NCBI GenBank assembly: GCA_013153105.1
Contig: JAADFC010000025.1
Coordinates: forward strand, 1-5,734
Reading direction: 5' to 3'
DNA length: 5,734 nt
From: Thermoproteota archaeon
GTDB lineage: Archaea > Thermoproteota > Thermoprotei_A > Sulfolobales > Pyrodictiaceae
The translations under genes and the position numbers were made by a program. This document shows positions 1 to 5,273 of the stretch, in pieces. The first letter of the stretch is position 1. Each line of letters begins with the position of its first letter. Under the pieces are notes generated by a model. It worked only from the letters and a program-made list of their open reading frames with translations. It made no database searches and was not told where the DNA came from.

Positions 1-1
1 C

Positions 2-559
2 ATGGTGGTCGACGAGGAGATGAACCCCGTGCCGAGGGATGGCAAGACGATGGGCGAGATAGTGGTGCGCGCCCCCTGGGTGACCCCGGAGTACTACATG
101 AACCCCGAGAAGACCAGGGAGGCGTGGCGCGGCGGCTGGTTCCACACCGGCGACATAGCGGTGTGGATGCCGGATGGCAGCATAGTGATAGTGGACAGGG
201 AGAAGGATATCATCAAGAGCGGCGGCGAGTGGATAAGCAGCACGAGGCTCGAGGACGCGATAAGCAGGCACCCATGCGTCGCCCAGGTGGCCGTGATAGG
301 CGTGCCCCACCCCAAGTGGCAGGAGCGGCCGGTCGCTGTGATAGTGTCCAGCAGGCAGCCAGGGTGCAGGGAGAAGCTCACCACCGAGGAGATAAGAGAG
401 TTCCTCATGAAGAACTTCGTGGAGAAGGGCGAGATACCCAAGTGGTGGCTCCCCGACAAGGTGATAGTGGTCGAGGAGGAGCTGCCGAGGACCAGTGTAG
501 GCAAGATAGACAAGCGGAGCCTCCGCGAAAGGTTCCGCGACGCCCTCCAGGGCGGCTAG
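2..559 (+). CDS. AMP-forming acyl-CoA synthetase (AlkK-like), C-terminal part
   Basis: This is the last 185 codons of an acyl-CoA synthetase of the adenylate-forming (ANL) superfamily, which joins a carboxylic acid to CoA through an acyl-AMP intermediate. Visible motifs, numbered from the first in-window codon, are HTGD (48-51), the A8 hinge stretch DREKDIIKSGGEWIS (65-79), and the C-terminal lysine motif RTSVGKIDKR, in which K168 should be the adenylation lysine. The GGEWISSTRLEDAI wording is typical of the medium-chain/AlkK-like branch. Full-length members have about 540-560 residues, so roughly one third is present. The ATG at position 2 is an internal methionine and the reading frame continues off the left edge. 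The substrate cannot be told from this part. In crenarchaea this branch includes fatty-acid and 4-hydroxybutyrate CoA ligases, but that is family knowledge and not shown here. Confidence 0.93.
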   Translation: MVVDEEMNPVPRDGKTMGEIVVRAPWVTPEYYMNPEKTREAWRGGWFHTGDIAVWMPDGSIVIVDREKDIIKSGGEWISSTRLEDAISRHPCVAQVAVIGVPHPKWQERPVAVIVSSRQPGCREKLTTEEIREFLMKNFVEKGEIPKWWLPDKVIVVEEELPRTSVGKIDKRSLRERFRDALQGG

Positions 560-674
560 CCCGCCCCCAGAAGGCTACACCATCTTTCCATGTGGGGGGC
601 GCCCAGCCTATCAGCCCCCGCCCCCGGGCCCCTGGGGGAGGCTCGGCGCCCCAGGGGGAGCGTGCAGCCCGGTC
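560..674. other. Intergenic gap between acyl-CoA synthetase and PP-loop fusion gene
   Basis: This 115-bp gap is dominated by C and G runs. I see no convincing TATA box or BRE. The least GC-rich stretch (about 573-592) is still not AT-rich enough to call. A GGGGGAG purine run at 654-660 is the only Shine-Dalgarno-like element before the ATG at 675, and its 14-nt spacing is long. The downstream gene may therefore be read from the upstream transcript or from a promoter I cannot recognise. Confidence 0.5.
629..657. repeat. 9-bp inverted repeat upstream of the PP-loop fusion gene
   Basis: CCCCTGGGG (629-637) is the exact reverse complement of CCCCAGGGG (649-657), with an 11-nt loop. Each arm is itself nearly palindromic, so alternative small hairpins are possible. 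The right arm contains part of the GGGGGAG run that would serve as ribosome binding site for the ATG at 675, so the structure could hide it. The repeat is seen in the sequence; any regulatory role is inference, and such repeats arise easily at this GC content. Confidence 0.6.
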
Positions 675-2630
675 ATGCCCAGGCGCTTTCGGGGGGAGGA
701 GGCGCTCCGGCTTCTCCGCCGCTACATGCCCAGGCTGAGGTGGTGCCCCAACTGCGGCGCCCCAGTCCTCGGCAGGAGCCGGTGCCCCCGCTGTGGGGGG
801 CCGACGCTGGAGGTCAAGCTGGTGCCGCCCGGCGACGCTAGGCCGGCGTGGGATGAGGAGAAGCTTGAGACCTGGAGGGCTGCGGTGGAGAAGCTCGGCA
901 GGGAGGCGGCGCGACGCCTGCTCGGCGGCCCCGAGGCGTTCTGGCTGTTCAACCCGATACAGGCCCTGGACGCGGCCGACGAGATACTGGTGGACGGCCA
1001 TACTGTGGCTGCGAGGTTCTACGACCCGCTCCACCGAAGGTGGAGCGTTAGGCCCGACCGTGTGGGCGTGGAGATTCTTGTCGAGGAGGAGGTTGGCCCC
1101 AGGGCTGTTGTCGGGGTGAAGCTCACCCCGGGCATGGCGGTCCGCGCCAGGGTAGACGACGGCGGTGCGGGGGTCGAGGCGGGGGATTATGTTGCGGTGA
1201 AGGGTGCGGGGCCTAGCTACGGGCTTGGCAAGCTCCTGGCTGGGGGCGAGCTGAGGATAATCAAGGCGTGGCGTAGGGACCGCGTGATAAGGTGGAGGCA
1301 TAACCCTCGGAGGCTGAGCGTGGAGGAGGCGGCGGAGCTGAACCGGGGCTGGCTCGAGGAGCGGGCCAGGGAGGCTGCGGGCTGGCTCGAGAAGACTATA
1401 CGGGAGAGCGGGGCGAGGCCCCTGGCTAGCATAAGCGGCGGCAAGGACAGCACCGTCTCAGCGGCCATAGCCGCGGAGGTGGGAGTGGAGGAGGCCTACA
1501 CGGTCGACACGGGGGTCGAGCACCCGGAGAGCCTGGAGACCGTGGAGAAGCTCGCCTCCACGCTCGGCGTGAAGCTCCACCGCGCCGAGGCAGGCGACGC
1601 CTTCGAGCGCGGCTTCGAGAGGTTCGGCCCGCCCGCCAGGGACTATAGGTGGTGCACCAAGATGCTCAAGCTGGCCCCCCTCTCCAGGCTCTTCAACAGC
1701 CTCCTGGGCGGTGGCCGGGCGCTCATGATAGTCGGGCAGCGTGGCGCCGAGAGCCCCGCGAGGGCCGCGGCGGGCAGGCTGGCGGACAGCGGCACCATAG
1801 GCAGGGGCCGCCACCTGGTGGCGGCGCCCATCCAGGAGTGGAGCAGCCTCGAGGTCTTCCTCTACATAGTCCTGCGGAGGCTCCCCCTCAACCCGCTCTA
1901 CAGGCTGGGCTTCGAGAGGATAGGCTGCTACATGTGCCCCGCCAGCCACCTCGCCGAGTTCCATGTGGTCGAGAGGAGGCACCCAGACCTATGGGACAGG
2001 TGGATGAGGATGCTCCACGGCTTTGCCCGCCGCGCCGGGCTGCCGCGGGCCTGGGCGGACCACGGCTTCTGGCGCTGGCGCTTCAGCCTCCCAGCCGAGG
2101 CCCGGAGCCTCGCGCGGCGGCTCCGCCTGAACCCGGAGGAGATGCTCGAGAAGCTCAACGCCAGCATGGCGAGCGTCTCGCTGGAGTATAGCAGGCGGGG
2201 CAGCTGCCTCGCCGCCCGCCCCGCGGGGGGCAGGGTTAACGTGAGGAGGCTCCACAGCCTCATGGCCGCCACCGGCCTCCACGAGGCCGCCGAGCTGGAG
2301 GACGGCTCCCTGGTTGTGAGGCTCCCCGAGCTGGAGGCCAGGATATCCAGGAGCGGCGTCATAGAGGTATGCGGCGAGGCGAGCGGCGGGCTCCTCCGCC
2401 GCCTGGTAGGCCCCGCGGCGATGGAGATGATGTGCGTCGGCTGCCGTCTATGCGTCGACGCCTGCCCCACCTCGGCGATAAAGGCGCCGCCGCCCAGGAT
2501 AGACGTTGAGAGATGCACCTCCTGCAGGGCCTGCGTAAACGTCTGCCCCGCCGGCGGCGACGCTGCGCGCAGCATAGTCTGGAGCCTCCTCCGCCTAGGA
2601 GAAGCCGGCGGGAGGGGCCGGCGGCGGTGA
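675..2630 (+). CDS. PAPS-reductase-type PP-loop protein with zinc ribbon, PUA-like and ferredoxin domains
   Basis: This is a 651-residue archaeal multidomain protein. An N-terminal zinc ribbon (C24, C27, C37, C40) is followed by the family motif PPGDARPAW (51-59). A PUA-like segment (about 130-200) includes LTPGMAVRARV and EAGDYVAVKG. The PAPS reductase domain (about 225-450) has the PP-loop SGGKDST (254-260), VDTGVEHPES, RWCTKMLK (C327), GQRGAES and GCYMCP (C418, C421). A C-terminal ferredoxin has two CxxCxxCxxxCP clusters (C587/590/593/597 and C614/617/620/624). Such fusions are usually annotated as phosphoadenosine phosphosulfate reductase-like. Adenylation or sulfur transfer using the ferredoxin as electron source is the likely chemistry. 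The zinc ribbon and PUA-like domain also suggest an RNA substrate, which is inference. The start is ATG 675; an in-frame ATG at 726, just before the zinc ribbon, is a real alternative. The stop overlaps the next gene. Confidence 0.9.
   Translation: MPRRFRGEEALRLLRRYMPRLRWCPNCGAPVLGRSRCPRCGGPTLEVKLVPPGDARPAWDEEKLETWRAAVEKLGREAARRLLGGPEAFWLFNPIQALDAADEILVDGHTVAARFYDPLHRRWSVRPDRVGVEILVEEEVGPRAVVGVKLTPGMAVRARVDDGGAGVEAGDYVAVKGAGPSYGLGKLLAGGELRIIKAWRRDRVIRWRHNPRRLSVEEAAELNRGWLEERAREAAGWLEKTIRESGARPLASISGGKDSTVSAAIAAEVGVEEAYTVDTGVEHPESLETVEKLASTLGVKLHRAEAGDAFERGFERFGPPARDYRWCTKMLKLAPLSRLFNSLLGGGRALMIVGQRGAESPARAAAGRLADSGTIGRGRHLVAAPIQEWSSLEVFLYIVLRRLPLNPLYRLGFERIGCYMCPASHLAEFHVVERRHPDLWDRWMRMLHGFARRAGLPRAWADHGFWRWRFSLPAEARSLARRLRLNPEEMLEKLNASMASVSLEYSRRGSCLAARPAGGRVNVRRLHSLMAATGLHEAAELEDGSLVVRLPELEARISRSGVIEVCGEASGGLLRRLVGPAAMEMMCVGCRLCVDACPTSAIKAPPPRIDVERCTSCRACVNVCPAGGDAARSIVWSLLRLGEAGGRGRRR
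2611..2617 (+). promoter_or_regulatory. Shine-Dalgarno site for the metallophosphoesterase
   Basis: GGAGGGG lies 9 nt before the GTG at 2627, inside the end of the preceding gene. It decides the GTG start over the longer open frame that begins at ATG 2513. Confidence 0.75.
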
Positions 2631-3388
2631 AGGCGACCCGGCGCGGCCTCCTACTCGCAGCCGCAGCCGCGGCAGCTGCCGTGGCGGCGGGGGGCGCCCT
2701 GGCGAGCGGCTCCCTGGAGGTCACCAGGCTAGACTGGCGCCTCGGCCGCCGGGTGGCGGTGCTCGTCGACCTCCACCTCCACGGGCCCCCGCGCAGAGAC
2801 CTCGTCGAAGCCCTCCACGCCCTGAAGCCGAGCCTCGTGGTGCTCGCGGGCGACGTCGTGGACGAGCTGACCCCCGGCTTCGACGCGCTGCCCGGATGGC
2901 TCTCCCGCCTCCTACCCGGGGGCTCGGAGGGCCTGGCTGTGCCTGGCAACCACGAGCACTACCTGGCTAGGAGCGGCAGGCTCAGCCTGGCCAGGCTCGG
3001 GCGGCTCCTCTCGGAGGCGGGGTTCACACTCCTCAGCGACGGCGTCCTCGAGGCGGGCGGGCTCCGGGTGGCGGGGGTGGACTGGCGCGACGACCCTAGA
3101 GGCTACGCCGAAGCGGTGGCCAGGCTCGAGGCTCTCGAGCCCACGCTCGTGGTGGCACACAGCCCGGACGTGTTCCCCCACGCTAGCCGGGGCAGGTGGG
3201 TGGCCGGCCACACCCACGGCGGCCAGGTCTGCCTCCCAGGCGCCCGTAGCGTGGTGACCAACAGCCTCTACGGGTTCCGCTGGGGCCTCTACCGGAGAGG
3301 CGCGGCAACCCTCTACGTGTCGAGAGGGCTCGGGGAGATGCTGCCCCCACGCCTCTACTGCCCCCACCAGCTGCTCGTCATAGACTAG
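2627..3388 (+). CDS. Exported metallophosphoesterase, YkuE-like, with Tat-like signal
   Basis: This is a 253-residue calcineurin-like phosphoesterase of the YkuE type (COG1408 group as I recall it). Metal-binding motifs are in order: DLHLH (48-52), GDVVD (75-79), GNHEHY (107-112), AHSPD (177-181) and GHTHGGQ (194-200). The ending, with SRGLGE and PPRLYCPHQLLVID, also fits the family. The N-terminus VKATRRGLLL plus eight alanines and ALA-S at 24-27 looks like a twin-arginine signal peptide with cleavage after A26. Bacillus YkuE is a known Tat substrate, which agrees. The enzyme therefore probably acts outside the membrane on a phosphoester, with two divalent metals; its substrate is unknown. 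The GTG start overlaps the upstream stop as GTGA and has a good ribosome binding site, so the two genes are likely translationally coupled. The alanine run could instead act as a membrane anchor. Confidence 0.9.
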   Translation: MKATRRGLLLAAAAAAAAVAAGGALASGSLEVTRLDWRLGRRVAVLVDLHLHGPPRRDLVEALHALKPSLVVLAGDVVDELTPGFDALPGWLSRLLPGGSEGLAVPGNHEHYLARSGRLSLARLGRLLSEAGFTLLSDGVLEAGGLRVAGVDWRDDPRGYAEAVARLEALEPTLVVAHSPDVFPHASRGRWVAGHTHGGQVCLPGARSVVTNSLYGFRWGLYRRGAATLYVSRGLGEMLPPRLYCPHQLLVID

Positions 3389-3400
3389 CCTGGAGCGCCA

Positions 3401-3411
3401 CCCCTAAGGGG
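3401..3411. repeat. Short palindrome CCCCTAAGGGG between phosphoesterase and isomerase genes
   Basis: CCCC and GGGG flank TAA, 12 nt after the phosphoesterase stop codon. It could be a small hairpin or a protein-binding site. No T-rich tract follows, so it does not look like an archaeal U-tract terminator. Confidence 0.45.
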
Positions 3412-3421
3412 ACGCCGGGAG

Positions 3422-3438
3422 CCCCCGTGGAGCGGGGG
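3422..3438 (+). promoter_or_regulatory. Hairpin covering the ribosome binding region of the isomerase gene
   Basis: CCCCCG (3422-3427) pairs perfectly with CGGGGG (3433-3438) around a TGGAG loop. The right arm is the G-rich run that lies 7 nt before the GTG start at 3446, and a GGAG element lies in the loop. As RNA this could limit access of the ribosome. The pairing is visible; a regulatory role is inferred. Confidence 0.45.
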
Positions 3439-3445
3439 TGCGCAG

Positions 3446-4429
3446 GTGACGGGCCCGGCAATCCCCGATAAGGTGTTGGAGATAGCCGACGCGATAAGGG
3501 AGATGAGGATACGGGGCGCGGGCAGGATAGCCAGGGCGGCGGCGGAGGCCCTGATGATAGCGGCGGAGGGCTACAGCGGCGGCAGCGTCGAAGAGTTCAG
3601 GGCGTACATGGAGGAGGTTGCGAGGCTCCTCCTGGAGACGAGGCCTACAGCCGTGAGCCTCCCCAACGCCGTCAACTACGTGATGAACAGGCTGCGGGGC
3701 TCCCGCCCGGGCAGCGTGGAGGAGGCCAAGAGGATAGTTGTGGAGGCCGCGAGGGAGTTCATAGAGTACAGCCTCCAGGCGGTGAGGAGGATAGGGGAGA
3801 TAGGAGCCCGCCTGGTGAGGACGGGCGACGTGATACTCACACACTGCAACAGCAGCGCCGTTGAGTCGATACTGAAGACGGCGTGGAGGCAGGGCAAGAG
3901 GTTCCAGGTCTACGCCACCGAGACCAGGCCAAGATTCCAGGGCTACATCACTGCGAGGCACCTCGCGGAGGAGGGTATACCGGTCACGCTCATACCAGAC
4001 GCCGCCGCCCTGTACGTGGTCGAGAGGTTGGCCACCAAGGTTATAGTCGGCGCCGACACTGTTGCAGCCAACGGCGCGGTGATAAACAAGATAGGCACCA
4101 GCCAGATAGCCCTGGCGGCGAAGATGAGGGGCATACCCTTCATAGTGGCGACCGAGACCTACAAGTTCAGCCCCTACACGGTGACGGGCCAGCCGGTGGA
4201 GATAGAGGAGCGGAGCCCCAGGGAGGTGCTGGAGCAGCCCCCGCCGGGCGTGGAGATCAGGAACCCGGCCTTCGACGCAACGCCCCCAGACTACGTGGAT
4301 ATGATAGTCACGGAGAGGGGCATCATACCCCCGAAGTCCGCCGCTCTCGTCCTCTGGGAGATGTTCAGGAGGAGGCCCCTCGACAGCGGCCAGGGCATAG
4401 CCATGGAGGAGAGCGAGCCCACAGCCTAG
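3446..4429 (+). CDS. Ribose-1,5-bisphosphate isomerase (eIF2B-alpha/beta/delta-like family)
   Basis: The 327-residue product closely resembles archaeal ribose-1,5-bisphosphate isomerase, such as Thermococcus kodakarensis TK0185. That enzyme converts ribose 1,5-bisphosphate, made from AMP by AMP phosphorylase, to ribulose 1,5-bisphosphate for type III RuBisCO. Shared motifs are RGAGRIARAA (23-32), ETRPTAVSLPNA (64-75), THCNSSAV (132-139), ATETRPRFQG (157-166), VGADTVAANGAVINKIGT (201-218), ETYKFSP (237-243) and the ending PAFDATPPDYVDMIVTERGIIPP. C134 and D204 match the positions of the catalytic Cys133 and Asp202 reported for TK0185. The start is GTG 3446; no other in-frame start fits better. 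A short polar tail of about 15 residues follows the usual end. Related proteins are sometimes labelled translation initiation factor eIF-2B subunits, but the conserved Cys and Asp favour the isomerase. Confidence 0.9.
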   Translation: MTGPAIPDKVLEIADAIREMRIRGAGRIARAAAEALMIAAEGYSGGSVEEFRAYMEEVARLLLETRPTAVSLPNAVNYVMNRLRGSRPGSVEEAKRIVVEAAREFIEYSLQAVRRIGEIGARLVRTGDVILTHCNSSAVESILKTAWRQGKRFQVYATETRPRFQGYITARHLAEEGIPVTLIPDAAALYVVERLATKVIVGADTVAANGAVINKIGTSQIALAAKMRGIPFIVATETYKFSPYTVTGQPVEIEERSPREVLEQPPPGVEIRNPAFDATPPDYVDMIVTERGIIPPKSAALVLWEMFRRRPLDSGQGIAMEESEPTA

Positions 4430-4435
4430 ACGCGG

Positions 4436-4873
4436 CTAGAGCAGCTCCCCCACGAGCTTCGGCCCACCCTCCATGAAGCCCTCCGGGTAGTACATGTCCC
4501 TCACCCTCAGGCCGCGGCGGGCGAGCAGCCGGCCTAGCCACGTCTCCCCGGGCTCCACCCCCTGGGCGAGAAGCCTGTCGACATCCCCCAGCCCCGCGTA
4601 CTCGACGAAGACCCTCTCCCCCCTCTCCTCCAGCGCAGCCGCAGCAGCCTCCACTAGGGCCTCCGCCTCCCGGCGCATGCTCCACTCGACGCCGTAGACC
4701 TCGACCCACGCCCGGTAGAAGGGGGGCCGCCCCCGGAAGAGCCGGAGGTAGGCCACGTGCCGGCCCCCCCTGAGCACCTCGTAGTCCTCGACGCCCCGTA
4801 TGGGCCCCCGGCGGAGCAGCCTCGCCTCGAGGCCCCGCCGCCTAAGCTCCTCGAAGAGCCGCTCGGCCCTCAA
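4436..4873 (-). CDS. DUF1122 family protein, function unknown
   Basis: This is a small soluble archaeal protein of 145 residues. The C-terminal signature, MYYPEGFMEGGPKLVGE (127-143), preceded by GETWLGRLLARRGLRV (109-124) and VFVEYAGLG (88-96), matches what I recall of DUF1122, an archaeal family with no established role. The alternating helix and strand pattern would allow an acetyltransferase-like fold, but I see no clear acetyl-CoA loop. The start is TTG at 4873-4871, overlapping the upstream stop as TTGA, with GGGGAGG 7 nt before it. It is thus likely co-translated with the QueF-like gene. It converges on the isomerase gene with 6 bp between stop codons, leaving no room for separate terminators. 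Confidence 0.7.
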   Translation of the reverse strand: MRAERLFEELRRRGLEARLLRRGPIRGVEDYEVLRGGRHVAYLRLFRGRPPFYRAWVEVYGVEWSMRREAEALVEAAAAALEERGERVFVEYAGLGDVDRLLAQGVEPGETWLGRLLARRGLRVRDMYYPEGFMEGGPKLVGELL

Positions 4874-5238
4874 CCCTCCGCCTCCCCGGGCTCGCCGCAG
4901 CTCCTGGCGGCGGTGACCCTCATCGCCACCGGGCCGTGGCTCCCCTCCAGGGTCACGCGGACCAGCCCGCCGCCGAGCGCCCTGCAGACCTCCTCGGCTA
5001 TCCTCGCGGCAAGCTCCTCCTGGAGGATTTTGATGCCCCGGAAGCCGGCCAGGTAATCGTGCACGCTGAGGGCTTCGAGGTACCTGCAGCCCCTGGCGCT
5101 GCGGGGCGGGGTGTAGCGGAGCATGAGCCTGTACACGTCCACTATACCGGTCACGGGGCAGACGGCTTCGACCCTAGCCTCGAGCTCTACCTCGTCAACG
5201 CAGCCGCCAGCCTCGACGACCCGGAGCCCGCCGGCCAT
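4870..5238 (-). CDS. queF-L: QueF-like archaeosine synthase (QueF-L)
   Basis: The 122-residue product is a single T-fold (tunnelling fold) domain of the QueF/GTP cyclohydrolase group. EAVCPVTGIVD (24-34) carries the QueF active-site cysteine (C27) and aspartate (D34). LEALSVHDYLAGFRGIKILQEEL (54-76) matches the next conserved block with E74. The QueF motif that binds NADPH (E-S-K-x-x-K type) is absent, as expected for the crenarchaeal QueF-L form. That form does not reduce preQ0 but amidates preQ0 already inserted at position 15 of tRNA, giving archaeosine. Where QueF has His-Glu, this protein appears to have Gln-Glu (Q73-E74). The start is ATG 5238 with GGGGAG 4 nt upstream. It is 35 bp downstream of the ABC ATPase gene and overlaps the DUF1122 start by 4 nt. 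Confidence 0.83.
   Translation of the reverse strand: MAGGLRVVEAGGCVDEVELEARVEAVCPVTGIVDVYRLMLRYTPPRSARGCRYLEALSVHDYLAGFRGIKILQEELAARIAEEVCRALGGGLVRVTLEGSHGPVAMRVTAARSCGEPGEAEG
4881..4887 (-). promoter_or_regulatory. Shine-Dalgarno site for the DUF1122 gene
   Basis: On the minus strand GGGGAGG lies 7 nt before the TTG start at 4873, within the end of the QueF-like gene. It supports the unusual TTG start and the coupled TTGA junction. Confidence 0.7.
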
Positions 5239-5242
5239 GCAG

Positions 5243-5248
5243 CTCCCC
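5243..5248 (-). promoter_or_regulatory. Shine-Dalgarno-like site for the QueF-like gene
   Basis: On the minus strand GGGGAG ends 4 nt before the ATG at 5238. The spacing is short but this is the only purine-rich element before that start. Confidence 0.5.
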
Positions 5249-5252
5249 AGGC

Positions 5253-5270
5253 GGCCCCGGGGGGCCCCGG
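5253..5270. repeat. GC inverted and direct repeat between ABC ATPase and QueF-like genes
   Basis: GGCCCC (5253-5258) and GGGGCC (5261-5266) form a 6-bp inverted repeat with a 2-nt gap, and GGCCCCGG occurs twice (5253-5260 and 5263-5270). It fills most of the 35-bp gap. No T-tract follows on either strand, so a terminator is not supported. Confidence 0.45.
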
Positions 5271-5273
5271 CGG

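Noticed and set aside
629..657. Inverted repeat as a rho-independent terminator of the acyl-CoA synthetase gene
   Set aside because: No T-tract follows and archaeal termination relies on U-rich stretches, so only the repeat itself is reported.
593..702. G-quadruplex formed by the G runs before and within the start of the PP-loop gene
   Set aside because: The runs are separated by long loops (about 15-27 nt) and pair readily with nearby C runs, so a quadruplex is not supported.
405..1301. 298-codon open frame on the minus strand
   Set aside because: It spans two well-supported plus-strand genes and its low-complexity Pro/Arg/Ala-rich product has no recognisable motif. Long antisense frames are expected at this GC content.
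1458..1982. Minus-strand open frame opposite the PP-loop domain
   Set aside because: The product has no motif and the sense frame carries the conserved PAPS reductase residues throughout.
2513..2626. N-terminal extension of the phosphoesterase from ATG 2513
   Set aside because: It is very rich in Arg and Pro, overlaps the ferredoxin codons in another frame, and would bury the Tat-like signal. GTG 2627 has a good ribosome binding site and a coupled overlap.
3883..4476. Second plus-strand frame within the isomerase gene
   Set aside because: Its product is a Gly/Arg/His-rich shadow of the real frame, without any domain.
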